Part shown: positions 17,647 through 25,856 of the stretch, in pieces
Layout: the number at the start of each line of letters is the position of its first letter
Position numbering within the stretch: the stretch's first letter is position 1
Assembly: GCA_039029395.1 (NCBI GenBank)
Contig: JBCCGG010000012.1
Span: forward strand, 59,752 to 123,751
From: JBCCGG01 sp039029395
GTDB taxonomy: Bacteria; Pseudomonadota; Alphaproteobacteria; Kiloniellales; JAKSDN01
Direction: 5' to 3'
DNA: 64,000 nucleotides
The notes under the pieces: model-generated
What the model was told of the DNA's origin: nothing
Seen by the model: only the letters and a program-made list of their open reading frames with translations
The model's database searches: none
Program-made: the position numbers and the translations under genes

Positions 17647-18597
17647 CTACGACGCACGTTCCTCACCGCTCGAGTCCTCGACGGTCTTGGGCAGATTGCG
17701 CACCCGCAGACGCTTTATGCGCCGCGGGTCGGCCTGCAGGACCTCGAAGGAGACACCCGAAGGCTCATGTGCCACCAGCTCGCCGCGGGCGGGCACGCGT
17801 CCGGCCAAAGAGAACACGAAGCCGCCTAGGGTGTCGATATCCTCTTCGCGCTCGTTGTCGGACAGAACCGGCCCGACTAAATCCTCGAACTCTGTGATCT
17901 CGGTGCGCCCGTCGGCGATCAGGGACCCGTCCTCTTGGGGGATCAGCTTTGGTCCCTCGTCGACATCGTGCTCGTCCTCGATCTCTCCGACGATCTCCTC
18001 GACCAGATCCTCGATCGTGATGAGACCGTCGATGCCGCCAAACTCGTCGACCACGAGCGCCATGTGAACGCGGGACAGGCGCATCTCGAGCATCAAGTCG
18101 AGCACCCGCATGGAAGGCGCGACGAACTGTACCCGGCGTGTGATCTCCTCGAGCTCGAAGGGACGGTCGGAGCGAACGTAGGGCAAAACGTCCTTGATGT
18201 GCACCAGACCGATCACGTCGTCCAGAGTCTCGCGGTAGACCGGAAAGCGCGAATGGCCGAACTTGCCGGCAACATCGAGCAGCTCCTCCAACCCGCAAGC
18301 CACCTCCACCGCCTGGATATCGGCGCGCGGTACCATGACGTCCTCGGCGGTCAGGTGGCGCTGCTTGAGAAGGTTGGCGAGCATCATCCGCTCGTCGGTC
18401 GTGATCGGCTGGGAGTCGCTTTCCTGGTGATCGCTCTCGCTGATCTCCTCGATGATCTCCTCGATCGTCTCCCTCAGGGAGTTGTCCCCGTTGCGCCCGC
18501 GCAAAGCCTTGGTCAGCCGGTGCACCAGGCCGCCCAACAGGCTTCTCTGACTGCCGTTGCCGTTTGTGCGGCCGGCGCGATGGGTGGCGTCACTCAT
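17647..18597 (-). CDS. CorC/HlyC-type CBS-domain protein
   Basis: A 316-residue soluble protein with a CBS-domain pair (about 75-195; EDVMVPRADIQAVEV and LVHIKDVLPYV), then the motif VDEFGGIDGLITIEDLVEEIVGEI, and a C-terminal transporter-associated FAD-like domain (about 225-300; EEDIDTLGGFVFSL). Proteins of this type are called CorC and linked to Mg2+/Co2+ homeostasis, but the evidence for that is indirect. The ATG at 18597 overlaps the ybeY stop by 4 bp (ATGA), so translation is coupled. A longer frame upstream is excluded by ybeY. Confidence 0.9.
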   Translation of the reverse strand: MSDATHRAGRTNGNGSQRSLLGGLVHRLTKALRGRNGDNSLRETIEEIIEEISESDHQESDSQPITTDERMMLANLLKQRHLTAEDVMVPRADIQAVEVACGLEELLDVAGKFGHSRFPVYRETLDDVIGLVHIKDVLPYVRSDRPFELEEITRRVQFVAPSMRVLDLMLEMRLSRVHMALVVDEFGGIDGLITIEDLVEEIVGEIEDEHDVDEGPKLIPQEDGSLIADGRTEITEFEDLVGPVLSDNEREEDIDTLGGFVFSLAGRVPARGELVAHEPSGVSFEVLQADPRRIKRLRVRNLPKTVEDSSGEERAS

Positions 18598-19121
18598 TGT
18601 GCCGCCTCGCAGCGGTAGGGGTCGGCGATCCCGAGCTCGGCCAGCACAGCCACCTCCAGGCGCTCCATGGCGCGCGCCTCCGGTTCGCTTTCGTGGTCGA
18701 AGCCCAATAGGTGCAGCACGCCGTGAACCACCAGGTGGATCACGTGATCGTTCATGGATTTGGCCTGGGCCGCAGCCTCTCGCTCGACGGTCTGACGCGC
18801 CAGGACCACGTCGCCCAACAGCCATGGGACCTGACGAGGACTCTCAGGCCGCGGCTCGAGATCCCCGAAGGAGAGCACGTTGGTCGCCTTGTCCTGCCCC
18901 CGGAAACGGCCGTTGAGCTCCTTCATAAAGTCGTCGTCGACCAGCACCAAAGAGAGCTCGACCGCTTCGGTTTCGCCGGCATGGCGCAGGGCAGTGCCGG
19001 CCGCGCGCTCGATGAGCGCCTCCGGATTCGGCAGACTCCCACCCCATTCGGGGTCTTCGACCCTGACGTTGATGACCAGCTCTCGGCCGGCCAGCCCGGT
19101 ACTTGGAGGCTCTTCGGTCAT
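18594..19121 (-). CDS. ybeY: Endoribonuclease YbeY
   Basis: Zinc metallo-endoribonuclease used in 16S rRNA 3'-end maturation and ribosome quality control. The 175-residue protein shows the metal motif HGVLHLLGFDH (three histidines, H-x3-H-x5-H) near the C-terminus and the conserved NVLSFGDLE. It overlaps phoH and corC by 4 bp each, so the phoH-ybeY-corC-lnt run is tightly coupled. Confidence 0.95.
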   Translation of the reverse strand: MTEEPPSTGLAGRELVINVRVEDPEWGGSLPNPEALIERAAGTALRHAGETEAVELSLVLVDDDFMKELNGRFRGQDKATNVLSFGDLEPRPESPRQVPWLLGDVVLARQTVEREAAAQAKSMNDHVIHLVVHGVLHLLGFDHESEPEARAMERLEVAVLAELGIADPYRCEAAQ

Positions 19122-20128
19122 GATTGCTCGGGCTCGGCTGGTTCATCCACCAGCGGCTTTTGGCTCTTGCCGTTGCGCCCGTTCTCGCGCGCTTCGTAGG
19201 CGCGCACGATTCGGGTCACCAGGCTGTGGCGCACGACGTCCGAATCGGAGAACTCGACAACCGCGACCTCGGGCAGCCGGGTGAGCAGGGCCACCGCGTC
19301 TCTCAAGCCGGAGGGCTGCCCCTTCGGCAGATCGACCTGGGAGAGATCGCCGGTCACCGCCATCTGGCTGTTCTCGCCGATCCGGGTCAGGAACATCTTC
19401 ATCTGAACCGGCGTCGTGTTCTGCGCTTCGTCCAGGATGATGTAGGCGTTGCTCAAAGTCCGGCCGCGCATGAAAGCGAGTGGGGCCACTTCGATCTCGC
19501 CGTTGGACAGGCGCTTGACCACCTGCTCGGCCGGCAGCATCTCGTAAAGCGCGTCGTAAAGCGGCCGCAGGTAGGGGTCGACCTTGTCCCTGAGGTCGCC
19601 GGGCAGGAAGCCCAGGCGCTCGCCCGCCTCCACAGCGGGGCGCGACAGGATAATGCGGTCGACCTTGCCGGCGGCCAGCATGGCCACCGCCTTGGCGACA
19701 GCTAGGTAGGTCTTGCCGGTGCCGGCCGGGCCGATACCGAAGACCAGCTCGTGACTTTCGAGCGCCCTGATGTAGTCGGCCTGACCGGGCGAGCGGGGCG
19801 ATACGTGGCGCTTTTTGGTGCGGATCGTCAGGTCGTCGGTGTGAATGGCCGTGGTCGCGGCGGCCGCCATGACCGGGTCGGACTCGCTTTGCGCCATGCG
19901 CACCACCGCGTCGATCTCCGCGTCACCGACCTGCATACCCTTTTTCAAGCGCTCGTACAGCGCGCTCAGCGCCATGTTGGCGCACTTGACAGAGTCCGGC
20001 TTTCCGGTGATCGACAGGCTGTTTCCGCGCGAGGCGAGGGAAACACCAAGCTGGCGCTCCAATCGGGCCAGGTTCTGGTCGTGCTCGCCATAGAGGAGGG
20101 GCAACAAGCTGTTGTCTTCGAACTGCAT
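19118..20128 (-). CDS. phoH: PhoH-family ATPase (PhoL/YbeZ type)
   Basis: P-loop ATPase partnered with YbeY, probably in RNA processing. The 336-residue protein has an N-terminal KH-like region (about 10-90) and the PhoH ATPase domain with Walker A GPAGTGKTYLAV, IILSRPAVEAGERLGFLPGD and Walker B YIILDEAQN. The ATG at 20128 begins MQFEDNSLLPLLYG; a TTG near 20164 overlapping the miaB stop is an alternative. The name PhoH is historical and there is no PHO-box-like sequence here. Confidence 0.92.
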   Translation of the reverse strand: MQFEDNSLLPLLYGEHDQNLARLERQLGVSLASRGNSLSITGKPDSVKCANMALSALYERLKKGMQVGDAEIDAVVRMAQSESDPVMAAAATTAIHTDDLTIRTKKRHVSPRSPGQADYIRALESHELVFGIGPAGTGKTYLAVAKAVAMLAAGKVDRIILSRPAVEAGERLGFLPGDLRDKVDPYLRPLYDALYEMLPAEQVVKRLSNGEIEVAPLAFMRGRTLSNAYIILDEAQNTTPVQMKMFLTRIGENSQMAVTGDLSQVDLPKGQPSGLRDAVALLTRLPEVAVVEFSDSDVVRHSLVTRIVRAYEARENGRNGKSQKPLVDEPAEPEQS

Positions 20129-20160
20129 GAGATCCGGATCGCCGTTCGGATGGCGCGCGC

Positions 20161-21594
20161 TCAACCTTGGGCTCCTTCCAAGACATCGTTCAACTCTGTG
20201 CTTGCCGCCTCCAGCGGCCAAGCGCCGGTGACCACCCGCCCAGCCAGACTGTTGGCCTGACCCTCTTCGATGGCGACCTCGACGATCTCGCCGATCAGGC
20301 GCTCGGGCGCCACCGCATGCACGGCCTGCATATAGGGGCCGCGGCCGACGATTTGACCTTGGCGACGGCCGCGGCGCTCGAAAAGAACCCTTTGGGTCTG
20401 GCCCTCGCTAGCCCGGTTGAAGGCCGCCTGCTGCTCGTTCAACAGACTTTGCAACATGGCCAAGCGCTCGGCCTTAAGTGCGTCGGGCACCTGCTCCCCG
20501 TCGTCGGCCGCCGGTGTGCCGGGCCGCGGGGAGTACTTGAAGGAGTAGGCTTGAGCATAGCTGATGTCGGTCACCAGGCGGATCGTCTCGGCGAAATCCC
20601 GATCGCGCTCGCCCGGGAAGCCGACAATGAAGTCGGACGACAGCGCCAAGTCGCCGCGCGCGGCGCGCAGGCGCTCGACGACCCGGCGATAGTCGTCGGC
20701 GCTATGGCGTCGATTCATGGCTGCCAATATCCGATCGGAGCCCGACTGCACCGGCAGATGCAGATAGGGCATCACCTTGGCCTCTTCGGCGTGGGCGGCG
20801 ATCAGTTCGTCGTCCATGTCGAGCGGATGGGACGTGGTGTAGCGCAAGCGCTCCAGGCCGTCGATCTCGGCGAGGCCGCGCAGGAGGCGGCCCAATCCCC
20901 AGGTCGCCGCGCCCTTGCCGATCCCGGCGCCGTGGTAGGCATTGACGTTCTGGCCAAGCAGAGTGATCTCCCGAGTGCCCTGGGCCACCATGCGACGGGC
21001 TTCGTGCAGGATGTCGGCGGCCGGGCGGGAGAACTCGGCGCCACGGGTGTAGGGCACGACGCAAAAGGTGCAGAACTTGTCGCAGCCTTCTTGCACCGAG
21101 AGGTAGGCTGCCGGTCCTTGGGGCGCGCTTTCCTCCGGCAGGTGGTCAAACTTGGAATCCAACGGAAAATCGGTGTCGAGCACCCCTTGACCCGGAACGC
21201 CCCGCAGGGCGCGGGCGACCAGCTCGGGCAGGCGATGGTACGACTGGGGGCCGAGCACCACGTCGACCACCGGCGCCCGGCGCAGTATTTCCTCGCCTTC
21301 AGCCTGGGCGACACAGCCGGCCACGGCGACCACCATGGTGCCGCCTTGGGCCTCCTTTTGGGTCTTTAGGGCGCGTAGGCGGCCAAGTTCGGAATAGACC
21401 TTCTCGGCGGCCTTTTCCCGGATGTGGCACGTGTTCAGGACCACCATGTCGGCGCCATCAGGCCGGTCCGCGGGCGCATAGCCGAGCGGCGCCAGGACAT
21501 CCGCCATGCGGGCGGAGTCATAGACGTTCATTTGGCAGCCGTATGTCTTGATGAAGAGTTTCTTGGCCAAGTTCGTGTCAGTGTCCAACGGCAC
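20161..21594 (-). CDS. miaB: tRNA-2-methylthio-N6-dimethylallyladenosine synthase MiaB
   Basis: Radical-SAM methylthiotransferase that converts i6A37 to ms2i6A37 in tRNA. The 477-residue protein has the N-terminal auxiliary-cluster cysteines Cys20, Cys56 and Cys94, the radical-SAM motif Cys171-x3-Cys175-x2-Cys178 (EGCDKFCTFC), and a C-terminal TRAM domain (about 385-455). The start is GTG at 21594. A candidate promoter lies upstream at 21654-21681. miaB-phoH-ybeY-corC-lnt is a widespread proteobacterial order. Confidence 0.96.
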   Translation of the reverse strand: MPLDTDTNLAKKLFIKTYGCQMNVYDSARMADVLAPLGYAPADRPDGADMVVLNTCHIREKAAEKVYSELGRLRALKTQKEAQGGTMVVAVAGCVAQAEGEEILRRAPVVDVVLGPQSYHRLPELVARALRGVPGQGVLDTDFPLDSKFDHLPEESAPQGPAAYLSVQEGCDKFCTFCVVPYTRGAEFSRPAADILHEARRMVAQGTREITLLGQNVNAYHGAGIGKGAATWGLGRLLRGLAEIDGLERLRYTTSHPLDMDDELIAAHAEEAKVMPYLHLPVQSGSDRILAAMNRRHSADDYRRVVERLRAARGDLALSSDFIVGFPGERDRDFAETIRLVTDISYAQAYSFKYSPRPGTPAADDGEQVPDALKAERLAMLQSLLNEQQAAFNRASEGQTQRVLFERRGRRQGQIVGRGPYMQAVHAVAPERLIGEIVEVAIEEGQANSLAGRVVTGAWPLEAASTELNDVLEGAQG

Positions 21595-21653
21595 AATCCG
21601 CGCCGGCGACTAGTCCTCGTGCCATTTTTTCAGGCAATCGGTGTAGTTCGGCA

Positions 21654-21681
21654 CATATAGGTTAACATTCCAACCACACAA
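21654..21681 (-). promoter_or_regulatory. Candidate promoter for miaB-phoH-ybeY-corC-lnt
   Basis: In the AT-rich 115-bp gap between plsC and miaB the minus strand reads TTGTGT (21681-21676), 16 bp, then TATATG (21659-21654). The local AT content against GC-rich flanks supports a promoter. Read by eye. Confidence 0.4.
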
Positions 21682-21709
21682 TTCAAAATCCACAACATTC
21701 ACTCCGATC

Positions 21710-22537
21710 TCAGGGCCCCGACAGAGTCTGCGTCTCAGCCGCACGCCGGGGCCGGCCGCTCAGCGCCGCCGCCAGGCCCTCTTGCACCCGCTCCTTGCAG
21801 TGGGCCGCCAGGGCCTTCCGCGAGCCCAACTCGGCCAAAGTGATCAAGGGGTGGAAGTGCACCACCACTGTCAAGCGGCCGAGCCCGGCCAAATGCCACA
21901 GATGGGGTGCCAAGTCCATATCTCCGTACCAAGCATAAAAAGGGCGCAAGGAGCGTCCGAGCGGCAGGCCATCGAGCTTGGTGTAGGCGACGGTCACAGG
22001 CTGGACCGCGAGCGGCACGCCGTTTGGCTCGCTCGCCGCCGCCGACATTAGCGCGCTTTTGAAGGGCAAGACTCGGTTGCCGTCGCCGCTTGTGCCTTCG
22101 GGAAAGATGATCAGATTGTCGCCGGCGACGAGGCGCTCCATGATCTCGTCGCGCTGGCGGGCCGTCTTGCTCGGCCTGCGATCGACGAACACCGAACGCT
22201 GCAGACGCGCAAGCCAGCCGAATAGGGGCCAAGACTTGACCTCCGCCTTGGCGACGAAAGAACCGGGGACCAAACTGCCCAGCACCAAAATGTCCAAGTA
22301 GGACACATGGTTCGACGCGAACAGCGTCGGCGTCTTGCGCGATTGACGGCCACGGCGTTCAATCCGGATGCCAAGCAGGCGGCAGCACTGGCGGTGATAC
22401 CAAAGCGGCAAATTGCGCGCCAAGGGTTTGCTGGCGCCAAGCGCAACGATCTGAACCGCCATCATCGGCACGGTGAAGCAGACATAAAGCGAAAGTCTGA
22501 CGGCGGACTTGAGCCGAGAGCCTAGTGCATCTTGCAT
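21710..22537 (-). CDS. 1-acyl-sn-glycerol-3-phosphate acyltransferase family (PlsC/OlsA-like)
   Basis: Membrane-bound acyltransferase of 275 residues with an N-terminal hydrophobic segment (about 13-33). The catalytic NHVSYLD box (His77, Asp82) and the FPEGTSGDG box (about 145-153) are intact. The next gene upstream is an OlsB-type N-acyltransferase, 5 bp away, so this protein may be OlsA, which O-acylates lyso-ornithine lipid. It may equally serve phosphatidic-acid synthesis, since PlsC and OlsA cannot be separated by motif alone. Confidence 0.82.
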   Translation of the reverse strand: MQDALGSRLKSAVRLSLYVCFTVPMMAVQIVALGASKPLARNLPLWYHRQCCRLLGIRIERRGRQSRKTPTLFASNHVSYLDILVLGSLVPGSFVAKAEVKSWPLFGWLARLQRSVFVDRRPSKTARQRDEIMERLVAGDNLIIFPEGTSGDGNRVLPFKSALMSAAASEPNGVPLAVQPVTVAYTKLDGLPLGRSLRPFYAWYGDMDLAPHLWHLAGLGRLTVVVHFHPLITLAELGSRKALAAHCKERVQEGLAAALSGRPRRAAETQTLSGP

Positions 22538-22542
22538 CGCGC

Positions 22543-23373
22543 TCAGCTGCTGGTTTCGTGAACCAAGCGTCCGGCCTCGTCCCGGCTGTAGTGCCGGTAG
22601 TACTTCTCGGTCACCCGGTCGGTTTTGACCACGATACAGACGTCGGTCGTGCCAAATTCCCGGTCTACCACGGCACCGTCACCGACAAAGCCGCCCAGGC
22701 GCAGGTAACCCTTAAACAAGGGCGGCAGCTCCTGCCAGGCTTTCTTCGGGTCGATCATATCGGCGGCCAAGCGGTCCATCGCGACATAGCGCTCGGCAAC
22801 CGCGCGCGGGCGCAAGGCCGGCGGGGCCAAGTGGTGATAGTGCAGGTAGGACAGGGGATGGGCCAAGGTGTCGACGTCTGTGCCTGGCAAGGAGGCGCAG
22901 CCGAACATAATGTCAATGTTGTAGTGGAAGACATAGGCCGCGATGCCACGCCACAGAAGCTGCATGGTCGCGCCATTGCGCAGGGCGGCCGCGACGCAGG
23001 ATCGCCCGAGCTCTAGGATCTCGCCCTGGTAGGACATCAGACCTGAGATGTCGTATTCGTCGATCGTGTAGAACTGACCGCGCCGCCTGGCCGCCTCCCG
23101 GCGCATGAGTCGATAGGTGCCGACCACCGCCGGGGCCCGGCTGTCGGTCTCGTCGAACACCAGGAGGTGATCGCAGTAGTCGTCGAAGGAATCGTATTCT
23201 ATGCCCGCCTCGACCATGTCACCGGTCGGTTTGGCTGCCATTTCCTCACAGAATACTTGGAAGCGAAGGCGCTGGGACTCTCGGATTTCGGCGGGCGTCT
23301 CGGCCAGACGGATCCGAAGGTTACCGGCCTTGATATCTACCGGCCGCGCGTTGCTTTGCTCAGCCATCACCAT
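22543..23373 (-). CDS. olsB: OlsB-like L-ornithine N-alpha-acyltransferase (GNAT/hemolysin family)
   Basis: GNAT-fold protein of 276 residues that matches the OlsB/'hemolysin' acyltransferase family: RLRFQVFCEEM near residue 50, EYDSFDDYCDHLLV, GTYRLMR and ELGRSCV. OlsB transfers a 3-hydroxyacyl group from ACP to ornithine, the first step of the phosphorus-free ornithine lipid. The ATG at 23373 has AAGGGGG upstream. It sits between a Fur-type regulator and a PlsC-type acyltransferase. I saw no PHO-box-like sequence ahead of it. Confidence 0.8.
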   Translation of the reverse strand: MVMAEQSNARPVDIKAGNLRIRLAETPAEIRESQRLRFQVFCEEMAAKPTGDMVEAGIEYDSFDDYCDHLLVFDETDSRAPAVVGTYRLMRREAARRRGQFYTIDEYDISGLMSYQGEILELGRSCVAAALRNGATMQLLWRGIAAYVFHYNIDIMFGCASLPGTDVDTLAHPLSYLHYHHLAPPALRPRAVAERYVAMDRLAADMIDPKKAWQELPPLFKGYLRLGGFVGDGAVVDREFGTTDVCIVVKTDRVTEKYYRHYSRDEAGRLVHETSS

Positions 23374-23444
23374 GGCGCCCCCTTTGGCCTGACCCAACAC
23401 ACTAGGCGCGGATGGATGCCGACGCAACAGAACGCGCCATCGGA

Positions 23445-23900
23445 TCAGTCGTCAGCTTTGGCGCCCGACGGGCTGCTCTTATCCTTACCTGGCTTTTCGA
23501 TCCGGGTGCCATAGAGCTCGTGGCGGTGACCGACCAGCTTGAAGCCGAGCTTCTTGGCCACTTCACGCTGCAGTTTCTCAATCTCGTCGTTGCGAAACTC
23601 GATGACCTCCCCGGTCTTGACATCGATCAGGTGGTCGTGATGCTCCTCTGGGGTTTCCTCATAGCGGGAACGTCCATCGCCGAAGTCGTGCCGCTCAAGG
23701 ATATCGGCCTCTTCGAACAGCTTGACCGTGCGATAGACCGTCGCAATCGAGATGCGCGGGTCGCGGTCGCTGGCCCGCTGATAGACCAGTTCCACATCCG
23801 GATGATCGGTTGCCTCGGAGAGCACCTCCGCGATGACCCGCCGCTGTTCGGTCATCTTGAGCCCCCGCTCCATACATAGCTTTTCGATACTAGAGGTCAT
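23445..23900 (-). CDS. fur: Fur-family regulator (Fur/Mur)
   Basis: Metal-dependent repressor of 151 residues. The winged helix contains ISIATVYRTVKLFEEADI and the metal site EEHHDHLIDVKTGEVIEF (HHDH at 87-90). The C-terminal CxxC zinc site of enterobacterial Fur is absent, as is common in alphaproteobacterial Fur/Mur, so whether it senses Fe or Mn is open. The histidine-rich Irr signature is also absent; Irr is encoded separately at the left edge of the window. It lies 71 bp ahead of olsB. Confidence 0.9.
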   Translation of the reverse strand: MTSSIEKLCMERGLKMTEQRRVIAEVLSEATDHPDVELVYQRASDRDPRISIATVYRTVKLFEEADILERHDFGDGRSRYEETPEEHHDHLIDVKTGEVIEFRNDEIEKLQREVAKKLGFKLVGHRHELYGTRIEKPGKDKSSPSGAKADD

Positions 23901-24011
23901 CTTTCCGCCGTTCCGCCGATGACAGAGCGCAAAGTATACCTCAGTGCAGCCCTATGGCCACCGTTCTCGACCGATCACTCAGATTGTTTGATTTGCTTCG
24001 AAAGCCTGGGG

Positions 24012-24428
24012 TCAGCGACGCCTGCGCCGGGCCTTTGTTCCGAGCCCGATCTGTTTGGCCAGCTTGGAGCGTTGTTTGGCATAGTTCGGAGCGACCATGG
24101 GATAATCAGCCGCCAGGCCCCAGCGCTCACGATACTCCTCCGGGCTCATGTTGTAGGCCGTTTTGAGATGACGCTTCAACATCTTCAGCTTCTTGCCGTC
24201 CTCAAGACAAACGATGTAATCCGGTGTCACCGACTTCTTTATCGGCACTGCCGGAGAGATTTGCTCGGCCTCTTGATCCACGCTGCCGTCCACCGTTGAA
24301 AGGGTACTGTAGACATCGCGAATGAGCTGCGGTAAATCCGACAGGGATACCGAGTTGTTGGATACATGAGCCGAGACGATATTCGTCGTCAGGGATAGAA
24401 GTTCAGCCGAATTTGATTGATCGCTCAT
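24012..24428 (-). CDS. MucR/Ros-family transcriptional regulator
   Basis: DNA-binding protein of 138 residues with the MucR layout: a variable N-terminus (LTTNIVSAHVSNN) and a C-terminal finger region CLEDGKKLKMLKRHL followed by MSPEEYRERWGL. Of the classical Cys2His2 ligands only Cys74 and His87 remain; Asp77 stands in for the second Cys and the second His region is AY. Several Ros homologues lack full zinc ligation and still bind DNA, so this is probably functional. MucR proteins repress AT-rich promoters. I chose ATG 24428 from family starts; upstream ATGs exist. Confidence 0.87.
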   Translation of the reverse strand: MSDQSNSAELLSLTTNIVSAHVSNNSVSLSDLPQLIRDVYSTLSTVDGSVDQEAEQISPAVPIKKSVTPDYIVCLEDGKKLKMLKRHLKTAYNMSPEEYRERWGLAADYPMVAPNYAKQRSKLAKQIGLGTKARRRRR

Positions 24429-24686
24429 TGGTAAAACATGCCCCATCTCGTTGTTTTGCTCTTGTATAATCATTAAGCTATCAAAAAACAACCCGTCAAT
24501 ACAAGCCGGTATTTTTGAATTGTAGTCTTACCTATCGATCTTTTGTTTCTATCCGATCTTTCTAAAGCTTTCGACCCTTTGTAAAATTGATGTAACGAAG
24601 ACAGTCCAGATCGGAGCTAGCCGATCGCCGGGCATTCGCCCATTGATTATTGCAGGCCGGAGCCGATTGCTTTGGTGTTTTCAGGT

Positions 24687-25148
24687 TTAGACTTGACAAC
24701 TGTAAAGAATCGCCGCCACCGCTGCTGTACCAGCCCGGCGGTAGTAGCCTGGGCGGCGGCCAACGCGATGAAACCCCTCCGCGTCGTAAAGGGCGCAGGC
24801 CGCGCGATTGTCTTCAGCTACTTCCAGATGCATCACCTCGACGCCAAGCAACGGTAGCTGAGCGGCGGCCGCGCGAAGCAAAGCCCGGCCGAGCCCGCTT
24901 CGCCGCCATGTGGGCGCGACCCCAAGCGCCAGAATTTCGCATTCCTGTAGAACGACGCGGACCAAAACAAAGCCGCCAAGCCGACCACCGCGCCAGGCGA
25001 GTAGTCCGAAAGCACCTTCGAGCGCCATGACCTGGTCGATCGACGCCTCGTTCCACGGTTCGTCGGGAAAGCAAGCCTCATGGAGTGCCGCGATCGCGCC
25101 GTGATCGGCAGGCACCGCCGGCTTCAGCTCGAAGGCTTCGTCGGTCAC
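24687..25148 (-). CDS. rimI: Ribosomal-protein-S18-alanine N-acetyltransferase-like RimI
   Basis: GNAT acetyltransferase of 153 residues. The acetyl-CoA motif is VAPTWRRSGLGRALL (R-x2-G-x-G/A type), followed by LEVAEDNRAACALYDAEGF, typical of RimI. It overlaps tsaB by 4 bp (ATGA at 25145-25148); the tsaB-rimI pair is widely conserved. The S18 substrate is inferred from family and context. About 260 AT-rich bp separate it from mucR. Confidence 0.88.
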   Translation of the reverse strand: MTDEAFELKPAVPADHGAIAALHEACFPDEPWNEASIDQVMALEGAFGLLAWRGGRLGGFVLVRVVLQECEILALGVAPTWRRSGLGRALLRAAAAQLPLLGVEVMHLEVAEDNRAACALYDAEGFHRVGRRPGYYRRAGTAAVAAILYSCQV

Positions 25149-25840
25149 GGCGACGGGGATCGCCGGCCTGGCGTTACGTCGGGCGCTCGCAGATAGAGCG
25201 GCGCAGGCGGCAGGGCGCCATGGGGCGGCAGCGGTCTTTCGGCCGCAAGTTGGGCAAGCACCGCGGCATCGATTGGGCCATGCGCCCGAACGGTCAAGTC
25301 CATGCGGCCGGCGCGCCGCAGCGCCTCGGCGCCGCGCTCGGCACCATCGCCGACCAGCAGCAGGGGCCCGCTCGGCAGGGCGCCAGCAAGCTGCTCAGGC
25401 AGCAGAGCGGCCGGGTCGCCGGGGCTATCGCCGGGCCGCCAAACTGTCTGGGCATAGAGTTCCTTGCGCTTGGACTCGATCAGGGCGACCAGGGGAAGGC
25501 CCTGGCGTTCTTCGGCATCGACCGCGGCCGCCGCGGCCTCGAAGGTCGTTACGCCCATGGCCGGGCAGGCGCACGCCAAGGCGATCGCGCGTGCCGTGGC
25601 GAGACCAATGCGCACTCCGGTGAAGCCGCCTGGCCCGACCGTCACAGCGACCAGCGTGAGCTGGTCGTAGCCTACAGCGGCCTCGGTCATGACGTCCTCG
25701 ATCATCGGCACCAGACGCTCCGACTGGCCGCGCTCCATCGTCTCAAGGCGGCGCGCGCGCACCGCCCCGCCGCTCCAAAGCGCCGCGGAGCAGGCATTGC
25801 CGGCCGCATCGAGCGCCAGGATGCAGGCTTTCTCGGTCAT
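25145..25840 (-). CDS. tsaB: tRNA t6A biosynthesis protein TsaB
   Basis: Actin-fold partner of TsaD in threonylcarbamoylation of A37 in ANN-decoding tRNAs. The 231-residue protein begins ILALDAAGNACSAAL and contains the diagnostic TVGPGGFTGVRIGLATARA. Its stop overlaps the rimI start by 4 bp, and its start lies 16 bp after the nitroreductase gene. TsaB itself is not catalytic in known systems. Confidence 0.94.
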   Translation of the reverse strand: MTEKACILALDAAGNACSAALWSGGAVRARRLETMERGQSERLVPMIEDVMTEAAVGYDQLTLVAVTVGPGGFTGVRIGLATARAIALACACPAMGVTTFEAAAAAVDAEERQGLPLVALIESKRKELYAQTVWRPGDSPGDPAALLPEQLAGALPSGPLLLVGDGAERGAEALRRAGRMDLTVRAHGPIDAAVLAQLAAERPLPPHGALPPAPLYLRAPDVTPGRRSPSP

Positions 25841-25856
25841 CTACCGGCCGGGCCGG

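Noticed and set aside
18598..18825. N-terminal extension of the CorC-like protein by 76 residues
   Set aside because: It would lie entirely within ybeY, is Arg/Gly/Pro-rich, and the ATGA overlap gives a natural start at 18597.
19118..20128. PhoH as a member of the phosphate regulon
   Set aside because: The gene sits in the miaB-phoH-ybeY-corC-lnt chain and no PHO-box-like repeat lies upstream; the name is historical.
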